A stretch of 64,000 nt of DNA from Anas platyrhynchos (lineage: Eukaryota > Chordata > Aves > Anseriformes > Anatidae): the NCBI RefSeq assembly GCF_047663525.1, contig NC_092604.1:13007501-13071500 (forward strand), in the 5' to 3' direction. Position 1 is the stretch's first letter. Every line of letters starts with the position of its first letter. The translations under genes were made by a program, and so were the position numbers. Positions 1-10,105 of the stretch are shown here, in pieces. The notes beneath the pieces were generated by a model. The model had not been told where the DNA came from. It searched no databases and saw only the letters and a list, made by a program, of their open reading frames with translations.

Positions 1-2536
1 GACAACAGCAAAATAATATTAATCAAACAAAGGCAGACTTTAAATTAAATGGGCTGTTGTGTTCCCATAAAAGCAGGACAATCTCAATACTCTAGCTCAT
101 TTCACTTGGCAAAAGAACATGGCATCAGTTTTTTAACTTTAAAATAGTTTAATGAACACGAATGGAGAAATAATTTTTCTGTGTATTTAACAGTCTATAA
201 AGAAGAGAGAATGCTTTAACTTTGATCGCCACAATTAGTTCCCTGGGTATCTAGAGGGGAACAGGGCAGCCCTGGGAGCCTCAGTTCTTTAGATACAAAA
301 GCATTTAGATCGCTTTAGAGCAGTTAATCCTGAGACTGGCTAGGGTCCCTTTTGTTTTCTAACTCCATTGTGGGTTTTGTTCAGTTTTTTCTATTCGCAT
401 GATTGACTGCCCAATGGATGCTAATTATCCAAATGTCGCTTCTGTCCTTTGAGTGACTTTCTATGTATTATGGGCAACTGTCATGCATTCTGTCATTCTA
501 TATCATATTACATGTATTATCATATGAAAATGGTACTCTGCATAAAGGAAGGTGTCTGAACCAGCAGATGCTGCAGATATTTAGAGGACTTGCTTAATCT
601 GAATGGATTTTCTATAGAAAAATTGGTCAGAAAGAATATAGGGGAGTGTCAGAAATGGAAAGTTTATCAGGTAATTATTTTTGTCCTTTTGCTGTTTACA
701 TGATAATGTACAAAGCATTAACTGTCTCTGCTTCTGAAATCTGCAGCCACCTTCCTCCTCCTGAACCAGGCAACCCGTCTGTATTTATTAGAGTATGACA
801 GCTTAAGCTAATTAAACTGATATCTGTCTAAAATAATAAGCCCAGAAAGTTAGAATAAACATTATGATTATAAGCAGAAAAGGCAGCTATACAAATGTAG
901 CATCAATGTTATATTTTAATGATAATCTGAAATTTCTGTATGAAAAACACTGGAAGTGGAATTGCAAACAATAATAAAGTTCTGCAAAGACATTTTTTAC
1001 TATAAGTAATTTTACTTAGATCTTTATCTCTTTACATGTTATTAATAAGGACTAGCACAGCTGTGAGCTTGCATATTTATTTTTTAAATTTATAAATACA
1101 TGAACATGTATTTCAAAGGATATCAAGGGAAAGGTTTTTACTACAATATTTCCCCTAAAATAAACTTAACACACCTCAGTGTAATGTGCATGCCAACACT
1201 TAACAGGAATGCAAGATTTATAACGATGGGGCTTTTTAGATTTGCACTCTGGGGTCCATTGAATCCATAGGCACATCCAGAGTTCCCTCTCCTAAATGTG
1301 AGGATTGTATTTTCTATTTGACATTGATAGAAAAGCTGGGGATATATAACACTGAAATTAATGATCTTGTGCTTCATCAGATATGTGTAGTAAGTTTCCA
1401 TTAATGGTAAAGCTAAATCATGGGAAATATGCACTTTATGGAACAACAAAAAGATACCCTGGAAAGACTTGCTCTGCTGTATCAAGGTGCTTTGAAATTT
1501 TACAATGATCAAATATACATGATCAAGCTGTGCTTGTTAGGGTACGAGGGGCTCAAAACGGTCAATGATTATTGATCAGACTGTTAAGTATTTGTTCACG
1601 ATTCTTTCTATCCCAAAAGATTCAGGGGAATGAACAGTGAAAAATTGCATCAGAGTCCACCTTTGTTTGAGATTGATGTATCAAAACAGAGTATTCATTT
1701 GCCAAATCTATTGGAAAAAATGTGTGGTAAATGATGACATAAGGACTCCGAGTGCAGAGATTAGTATTTCCCTTTTTTAATTACCTTTGTTAAAATTTAA
1801 ATGCTAATTCAGAAATGTAAACACGTAGTCTTTGTAGAACATGAATAGTGAATTATTGATAAGAGCAGATTTATACAGCAAAAGCAGAGAGACAATCATA
1901 GCTTATCCATTGACCTTTGCATTTTACCTAACGTTTTGAGCATGCCAGAATTTTTTTAATTGAAGTTGCAGTAACAGTGATTTAAGAGAATCCATGAGGT
2001 AAAAATGGAAATTTCTGCTACTCTTACAGAACAGCAAATCCTATGGGGGTGCAGCTACTGTCTTTTGGTAGTGGAATAAATATTACTTCTCATGAGTACT
2101 TCCAATTAAGTGTTTTCTTATTATATTCTCATTTGGCAAAAATCCCAACTTATCTGAATAATTACTCCTTTTTTTTACTTGATATTTCCATAGTCTCTAT
2201 TTCTTCAAGTCCACGATATATAAATACATATTTTTAAATTAACTATCAAGTTTGTTCCCTAATTCAAAAATTACATGCATTGAAAGAAAATGCTGATGTG
2301 TAATTCTTGCAAAATCATAAGGCATACTTTATTTGATTTCATTATGCTGTACATTGCATAAATTCACAAGATCTTCCCCGAACACAGAGATCGGTTAAGA
2401 TAAACTTACTACACATTAAAGAAAACTACTGAACACAAAGAATTATTTCTGCAGATATTTGCCTCTAAGAAATGATAACATATGTCTGTGTCTGAAGCTA
2501 CAAATAGAGAGATGGATATACACACATATGTTCATT

Positions 2537-2550
2537 CACACACACACACA
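2537..2550. repeat. (CA)7 dinucleotide repeat
   Basis: A pure CA run of seven units lies inside AT-rich upstream DNA. It is a short simple repeat with no visible function. Confidence 0.9.
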
Positions 2551-3407
2551 TAGCCTCATAGTCATGTATCTTATACATATTTATATAAACAAATTTACAT
2601 ACCGCATCTTTTGTAAATTGTAAAACCAGCAATACCTTGTATCTCATTTTCGGATGTTAATTCCCTTAAAGCCACTCAGGATTTCTCCAGAGGAGAACTG
2701 CATTGAAAACAACCAGCTACATCTATACTTACATAAAAAGTTTGCAAAGTATAAAATTGGTGAAATGTCAGCGATTGGTTGGAAATGCCCTTTCACCTTC
2801 TTGTGTCTGACCTGCCACTTAATTAATCTGTTCTTGTCTGAGAGCAGACAGTGTTAAAGATAAGCAGCACAGTGAGCAGAGCCCACAGCCCTTTGAATAT
2901 ACATTCAGCTTTTTTGTAAAATAATTTTACTTAACTATATTCATAAGAATTCATCATTTCTATTTCACTTTGTGTCTTATCTGATTTCTTCTGAGTGCGA
3001 GCATTTACACGTGAGGTACTCTGCATTTAGCTCCCCTCTTTCAGCTGTATCTGTTCTAATTGCCTAGGCTAGTCCTGTAAAGTTTGCATCTGCTTTCCAT
3101 ACCTGCTTGCTGTGTTTTCAGATCATTTTTGCAGAGACATGCGGTGGGCATTCGGGTAGTCCAGATAAGGATTTATAGTGACAAAATATTGACTGGATTT
3201 GGTATTCACTTATGAAGGATGACGTTAGTGCCACAAAAATCCCTGTGATGTACAGGGAATAGTTAATTAATTAAAGGACCTGCTAATTGCTACTTGAGGT
3301 ACTGTGCAGAGATGATGAAGAGTGCTTGGTACAAGGTTAGGTTCTCAGTTTTGAGTGAACATTTTCATTTAAAAGATTTCTTTAAAGTACATCCTAATTT
3401 TTTAACG

Positions 3408-3424
3408 TTTTTTTTTTTTTTTTT
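3408..3424 (+). repeat. T17 homopolymer
   Basis: Seventeen consecutive T are followed directly by CAG. This resembles a polypyrimidine tract and 3' splice site, but no coding or conserved exon is recognisable after it, so I call it only a simple repeat. Confidence 0.85.
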
Positions 3425-6054
3425 CAGGTTACTGTATCTAGTTCAGACTCAAGTGTTCAATTGAGCTTCAATTAATTATAATATATAGTCAGGGTGCTTT
3501 AGCTGGGATAGATTGATGGAGAAGCTTTGTTTCATTTGGTGCAGGTGGCACTGTTTAATAAGCACAGGAGAGAGTGAATAATGTAGTGTTTGCAAAGAGA
3601 AATAAATGCAAAATAGAGAGGTGCAATTAGATCAGCTCAGAGAAATAAAGGACAAATATTAAATGGTCAGGTATCTTGCAAATAACAAGTAAAATAGTAA
3701 TAAGTATCTCATTGAAAACTGCCATTTTAATTTATGAATATGTAAGAGTACTGCTTTTAAATAAATCCAGTGAGCAAGTCTTCTGCTCTCATTAGGCAGG
3801 CACATTTCAATATCTGAAAAATGCCAGAGTTCTGATTTTCAAGCACTCCATGTTATTTTTCTTATACTGAAATATAAATAGGATTCTAAATCTAAAATAT
3901 AAAAACAAGGACTTCAAAAATGGACTTCTAAATTGTACTATAAAATACTTAAACCTTTGGCATTCTTTAATTATGGCTATTTTATAGTCCAGAAAAATTA
4001 CCCCATGGAAAATTAATCTGTGAAAACTTGTAAATCATATCAATAATTTACTAGGAAATGAGTAGCTTTATGCTTCTCATGCATGCACTGAAGATAAATA
4101 AAGTTGCAGAAGATTATACAAAAGAAAATAAGATTGTAGATAAACAGTAAAGCCCTTGAGAATGCAAATCTTCTAATTGCACACAGAAGAATGAAAACAA
4201 GTATATCCTACTGAAAATAACACTATTCAGCTTAAAAAAAAATAATAAAAAAGTATCTGGTATCTGACAGGGTACTCTTGTGAGCTACTTAATAAAAGAA
4301 TGTGAATGTATTTAGGCATTTCAGCAACACTTCTGCATCTAAAAATTTCAGCTGTAGACAGATTTTCCACAGACGATTCCCCCCTACTGCTAACCTCTTA
4401 AATATACCTATAAAATACAAAATGTTCCCAATCACCTCCAATAAAGGAAGCTTCCTTACATTAAATGCATCTAATATTTGTGTTAGAAATCCGAAGTGCT
4501 TTCTGATGTGGTTAAATTCACAAAGAAATGTGGTTGTAGAACAGAAAGGAATGTATCGAGCACATCACTCTGAATATTTGCAGATGGACACAGAGCTGTG
4601 GAAGTTTACTTATAAAATATGGAATTAATCATATTCTTCGTCTCTGATTATTCCGCAGAGGCAATACAGTTGGACTCTTTCTCTGCAAACCTTATTTTTG
4701 TTATGTAGCCGTGTTTACCAAATCCATGCTATACCCAATCAGGGCAGCCTCCCAAACCGCCAGGATTGGTTGGTATTGAACTTGTAAAATGTTTATGAGT
4801 GAGTGTTTGCCTGGTAATGTAGCCCTGGGTGCCCTGCTGTCAGCATGGAATTACTGATTCTGTTACACGCAGAAGGGCTTTGCAGGGAAGAGAAGGGGAG
4901 CTGGGTAGTCATAGGAACTTTCTCCTCTAAAGTCTTAACGTGCATTTAGACAAAATAGTTTTCACCAACAGAGCTACCTTCACCACTTTGTTTAAAAAAA
5001 AATAAAAATCCATTCATTTACTCTAACAACTGTTCTGCGACAAAGAGCCTTATTGCAGTTATTTCAGCTCTTAACTGTACAGCAACCAGGTTAGTCAGTA
5101 TAAATTAGATTAAAAATAAACCATTAAGGAGTAGCTACACTACCAGATTCAAAGAGACACTTTTGCCATCTTTACCATATTCTGTGCATGAATTTTATTG
5201 GATTAGCAGTAATCAAAAAATCATATTTTGTAAAAAAATACGCTATTTAAATTATTATTTACTATGGGAAAAGCTCGAGTCAGGCAATTAAATCTAAACA
5301 CACCACCAAAAATCCGTATTCCCCAAAATAACTCTCCACAGCTATCTTGAATACACAGCCACTGACCTTCAGAATCATATTTTCTTTACCAATTCACAGT
5401 AATAAAAATGAACATTTTGTCATCACTTTGGGAAACTGTGCCAAACACCTTAAAACACATGTCACATGCCAACTTTACTTCATTTTTCTCCTCAGGGAAT
5501 AGATACATCTGGAATCATAATCACAGATAAAAACCTTGACAAAATTGCACATGAGCCCAGCCCTTCTCTCCAACACCTACCTTTTCATAACATTTAATAC
5601 AATATTAATATCAGTTACTAAAAAGGCTTCCAACCTTTACATTTCTGACATAACATGTTCAAACCCATATTTCACACTTCTTGTTCTGTTTTAAGTTCAG
5701 TGGATTTAACAGGACTCTGGAGAGAAGATCATGTGGCTGAAGATTTCCCTCCCTCTCTAACACCCGTAGAGGCAGTTTTGGAATTGTTTAAATAGCTGTG
5801 GCTATATAAACTGAAATATGTAAGATTATGGGTATCTTATTTCTCTCTCACACGTATAGATACATGCTTGCATATTTTTCTGAAATCTACTGCTTGTACC
5901 AGTGACAAACAATCTCTACACAACATCTGGGCAAAACATTCTGAATATTTTCATTTTACACTTTATTATTTATTTTTCCTGCATATTCTTGGTTTATCAG
6001 ACAAATACAATTAGCTCGTATTGTATAAAAGCATTATTTGCTCTTTTTTAGCTA

Positions 6055-6064
6055 TGATTGACAG
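6055..6064 (+). promoter_or_regulatory. PBX-MEIS type composite motif
   Basis: The ten bases TGATTGACAG match the established PBX/MEIS (TALE homeodomain) composite consensus exactly. The site lies about 3.9 kb upstream of the LHX2 start codon in AT-rich DNA, next to AAATCAAAATAAAG, which suggests further HMG-box or homeodomain sites. A ten-base match can occur by chance, so activity as an enhancer is inference. Confidence 0.35.
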
Positions 6065-8950
6065 TTTTTCAAATCAAAATAAAGCACATTCTTAGCCGAT
6101 CATCTTCTTGAAAGTGTGTTACTGTTTTAAGCTCGGTTTGCTTCTGAGACAGCTAGAGATCTTACTCGCCAGGGCTAACTGGTGAAATTACAGATCCAAC
6201 AGATTCCCTGCTCTCCCCCAAGTGCTTGGCTTAGGTAATAATTAACGGCTAATTCCTGGACTGAGATTTTTACTGTATGTTTTTATAAAACATTCATCAG
6301 CTGATACTGCAAAGAAACGGAATTTGAGAACTTTGCGAATTTTCTTTTTTTATTGCGTTTGTAATTAATACCATGCTGGAGGTACCTCGGGCAGCTCACT
6401 GTATGGCTTTGTTCATGTCAGAATGGTGATAGCAACCCCTTTTTGTTACATATTTAACAGCTTTGAAAGACATTTTTTAAACAGCAAATGTACTCGACAG
6501 CTTTAAAGCAAAGGACATTAAATAGGTTGCCAATTATTCATTCAACAGCTCTATGTGCGTCAAAAAAATGCATACCACCAAATTTTCCCAAGACAAACCA
6601 CTTAAATTTCCTGTGACTCACGCACCATTTTTGCACTTACTGGGTAAGGATAGCAATTATTTAGAAAAAGAAACAGATATTAAACATTTCTTACCCTGGA
6701 ATACTAAAAACATATTTATAAATACGCTCATTTCCAGTTTGGGGACAGCATCTGTGACAAGAAATGTCCTATTTTTAAACTGAATGGTGTTTCTTAATAA
6801 GCTTATTTTATTATTTTCTTTCACTCTAAAATCACCCAAAGTGTCTCACTTGGTATATAAGAAGCGCAAAAAGTGATATATGAATGGAGCAATCATTTCC
6901 CAGAATCATTTCGAGTCAGTCTATCGAGCGAGTAAATCTGAAGCATGCTAGTCTGTCTCCAGCAGCTCAGGGAGATGAAGAGCTGAGCTGAGCTCCACTT
7001 GCTGACAAGAAGCAAACTGTCTCACATTTTAGGAGAACAACATCATTGCCTATAAAAATGAAGAAGAGACAAAATAAATAAAACCAGTTAATGTTGTAGT
7101 TAACTTGCAAATCAAGTAAATCTGTTGGTACAGTATTTTAGAAATAAATGATAACAGCATCACACCAAACACACATTTCTGAACATATAAGCGTTCTGAT
7201 TTTGATTTAATGGTATATCAGCGTCAACTATTGCTTCCTTTGCTGGTACACACTTCCTGATGCCTACTGTGAAGGGTGCCCATATTTACAACTGAGTAAG
7301 ATGATTAATTACACCTTGTCAATCACGGTGCATGAAGACATAACACCACAGCAGACAATGAAGAAGATGCCTGAAGCTACAATTACATTTTAATTCATAG
7401 TTTATTGTATGTTCCCATATATTGCAGTCTAATAACCGTAGGGGCATCAAAAACATATGAGATATCAATCACTCTGCCCCCTGGTCTTTCATGTTTATAT
7501 TATTCCACAGCCTTTAAATTACCATAAGTAGTTACTTATTTTCTAAGCTTTCTTCTCTTCTCTCTTACCTTTTGCTTCCATTTATCTTTTATTCTTAGTA
7601 CCTTTATCCAACAGCTCTAAGTATCTGATGGAAGTTTGTAGCTCACTTAAAATCTGTAACAGACAACCTGAAACCCAGCAATTAGCAAAGACAGCTTAGA
7701 CTTGTGTTCCTTTGTTGAAGGAGGCGTTGAAGCTTTTGTTCTGATTTAGTCACGGTAGCTGGGTGGAAGCTGGTACCTCATTATGTGGTTGGTCTGTTTG
7801 TCTGGTAGGTAGCAGATGGTACTGGAGATGACGTTACCAAGAGAGGCAGGGTAGAGAAACTCAAGACCTGTGATTTGTTCACCTGTCACCTATAACAAAA
7901 TACAGGTTAAAAGACTTTATTATTAGCTGCACCATTTTTTTTAATGAAAAAACTCGTTTCAAATGAGTCCGCCGTTGATTGTGAAGATTACTTTGCTGTA
8001 GCATTTTTTCTGTTGCTCATTATTCAAGGATACCCTGGATTTTATTCTGAACAATGTAAATGTCATTCATGTGTCAGTGTGTACATTAGCAGCTTTGTGT
8101 TTACATTCTGTTACTCTCCTTGTGTTTTGGTAGCCAGGGTTGGATGTCTTCTCGTGTTTGTATATCCATTAAGTAGATAATCAGAGATAGCCTGTGAACT
8201 GGAGGTCGTGCCATGCCTTTTTAGCAGGCTATTGGTATTATTGGTTCCGGCCACTTGGGCAATACAGCCCTATTAAATATCGCTTTTTAATTCCATAAAA
8301 CACCACGGCATCTTTTAGATAGTCTGCGATGTCAGACGGAGCGTAAGAACCCGCGACCTTTCTCCCTTCCAAAGCGTCTGTAACCAACTGCGTGACCCAG
8401 CACGGGCCTGGCACCAACAGCTCCGGGGCCAGCAGCCCCAGAGGAGGCTTTGCAGCAAAGTTCCCGAGCGGGGGCCACGCGGTGCTGCTCCACAGCCAGC
8501 CTTGGCGGAGCCCAGGGTGTGAAGCCAGCAGCGCTCCGCCTCCGCCTTCCCGCGGGTGGGTCTCAAAGCGTGCTGAGATTTGGGGAAGGCTGCACCTCGG
8601 GGGGTCGGTACCGCACAGCTCCAGCAACACGCGGCTCAAGTTCGCTGACCCGGGGCGGGAGGGTCCAGGCGTGACTCCTGGGTCCCGGTGCCGGGCCCGG
8701 TGGCTCGGGGCCGTGCTTCACGGGGCTCCTCGTCCTGCGGGGCCCCGCAGCGCCGGCAGGCAGGGGACACCCCGCGGGGCTCCGAGCGGCCCCCGGCGGG
8801 CCGGGGCTCAGGGGCCGAGCCCCGCGCTGCTGGGCGGGCGGCTCGGCCCGGGGCCGTCCCCGCGTGCCGGGGCCGTGCGGGGCCGGGGGGCGGCGGCGGT
8901 GGCGGGGCCGCGGCCGAGCACATGCCGGCGGGCGCGGGGCGCGGCGGCAG

Positions 8951-8955
8951 CCAAT
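8951..8955 (+). promoter_or_regulatory. CCAAT box
   Basis: CCAAT in the context CAGCCAATGGCGG matches the NF-Y consensus well and sits in the CpG island about 20 bases before a CRE-like site. This spacing is typical of core promoters. Assignment to the LHX2 promoter is by position. Confidence 0.5.
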
Positions 8956-8972
8956 GGCGGCGGGGCAGGACG

Positions 8973-8980
8973 TGATGTCA
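8973..8980 (+). promoter_or_regulatory. CRE/AP-1-like site
   Basis: TGATGTCA is one base away from the canonical cAMP response element TGACGTCA and is a known ATF/CREB-family variant. It is 17 bases downstream of the CCAAT box, in the promoter CpG island. Confidence 0.4.
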
Positions 8981-9878
8981 GCGCGCCTCTAGAAAAGGCG
9001 CGGAGCCTCGCGCGGCGCCCGGGCTGCAGACGCGGGCTCGCCGCCACCGCGCAGCCCCGCACCGCCCCGCGCCGTCCCGCACCGCTCCGCGCCCGGCTCC
9101 CACCCCCGCTCCACCCCTCCCCTACCCCACTGCAACCCCCTCCTCCCCCCCATCCACCACCACCCGCCGGCAGCCGCCCCGGGCCGCGCCGCCTTAAGGA
9201 GCGAGGGGGGCCGCCGAGTGCCCGTCCCACCTGGTGCCCGTCCAAGTCTCTCCCTCCTTCCCCCCGGCTTTCTCCTTTCCCAATGAGCTCCGGCGGGCTG
9301 GGGGAGGAGCGGGGGACGGAGCAAACTTTGCCCCTCAGCCGCCGCCGCTGCCAGCCCTCCGGACCGTGAGTGCGTGCGGGGGGCACCCGGCCCGGCCCCG
9401 CAGCGCCAGCCTGCCCTCCGCCCGCTGCAGCCTCCCCTCCCCGCCCGCCTCCTGCACACCCCGCACACGGCGATGTAGGGGCTCGTCCTTCTTATTTTTT
9501 TATCGTTTCTCGCCGAAGATGGTTTAATTTTATTTTTTTTTTTAAATGCATTCCTATTATTTATTAATCCCTCCCCACCGTAAGCCTGCCCAGCCTTCCG
9601 CCGGCTGGGCCGGAGCGTAAAGCCTGGGACCGCACCTGGGGCGATGAGCCCCGCACTGAAGAAGCCTCCCAGAGGGATGCGCCGGGGCCGCGCAGCAGCC
9701 TAGAGCCGAGCCCGGAGCTCCCAGCGCCGCCGGTCCCCGCTCCCTCGTCCCCTCCGCCCGCCTCTGCTGCTCCCCGACCCCGCGGGACCCCGGACCCGAG
9801 CCTGCGCCGCGCTCCGGAGAGCTCCGCCGGGGGCAGAGCCCCGAGCCCGAGGAGAGACGGGGCGGCCGTGCTAGATGC

Positions 9879-9899
9879 ATGGGGGAGGGCTCCGCTTAA
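9879..9899 (+). other. Six-codon upstream ORF
   Basis: An ATG at 9879 opens a frame of six codons ending in TAA at 9897-9899. It is out of frame with LHX2. Its stop overlaps the next ATG (9899) as TAATG. The Kozak context is weak at -3 (T) but has G at +4. If the 5' UTR includes this stretch, the uORF could damp or redirect initiation. That effect is inferred, not shown. Confidence 0.5.
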
Positions 9900-9985
9900 T
9901 GCAAGTTCTGGGCTCCTGCAGGGACCCCGACAACTGTCAGCAGCAGCAGCAGCAACTCGGGGCCTCCTCCTCCGCTTCCTCAGCG
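9899..9985 (+). other. LHX2: In-frame N-terminal extension of LHX2, LHX9-like
   Basis: The reading frame of LHX2 stays open upstream of the usual ATG at 9986. It includes in-frame ATGs at 9875 and 9899. From 9899 it encodes 29 extra residues: MQVLGSCRDPDNC, then six glutamines from CAG/CAA codons at 9938-9955, then a short Leu-Gly-Ala-Ser-rich stretch up to Met at 9986. The first residues resemble the N-terminus of the long LHX9 isoform as I recall it (MEIVGCRAEDNSC). Both upstream ATGs have T at -3, a weak context, so leaky scanning to 9986 is expected. Whether the extension is translated is unknown. Confidence 0.45.
9938..9955 (+). repeat. CAG trinucleotide run
   Basis: Five CAG triplets followed by CAA lie 31 bases before the canonical start codon and in frame with it. 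They would encode six glutamines if the upstream start were used. Otherwise this is a 5' UTR microsatellite. Confidence 0.85.
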
Positions 9986-10105
9986 ATGCTTTTCCACAGC
10001 CTGTCCGGCTCGGAGATGCACGGGGTCATCGACGAGATGGATCGCAGAACCAAAAGCGAAGCACCGGCCATCAGCTCGGCTATAGACAGGGGAGAGACCG
10101 AAACG
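9986..10105 (+). CDS. LHX2: LHX2 coding exon 1
   Basis: This exon encodes residues 1-40, MLFHSLSGSEMHGVIDEMDR onward to GETET. The segment matches the LHX2 N-terminus; LHX9 has the related MLFHGISG. The exon ends in phase 0 at ACG followed by the donor GTAGGA at 10106. The frame is also open upstream, see the extension entry. Confidence 0.95.

Larger units (their letters stand above)
1..8300. other. Upstream intergenic region, no gene seen
   Basis: This stretch is AT-rich with frequent stops in every frame. The open frames are short (at most 123 codons) and match nothing I recognise. It contains a (CA)7 run at 2537-2550 and a T17 run at 3408-3424. Several AT-rich homeodomain-type motifs occur, for example near 399-427, 1566-1578 and 6055-6064. 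Position upstream of a developmental transcription factor makes enhancers plausible, but that is inference and cannot be shown without cross-species alignment. Confidence 0.7.

Noticed and set aside
8392-9386. Long open frames on both strands in the promoter CpG island (up to 325 codons)
   Set aside because: GC-rich DNA is poor in stop codons. The products are low-complexity Pro/Arg/Gly/Ala with no family signature and overlap each other on both strands.
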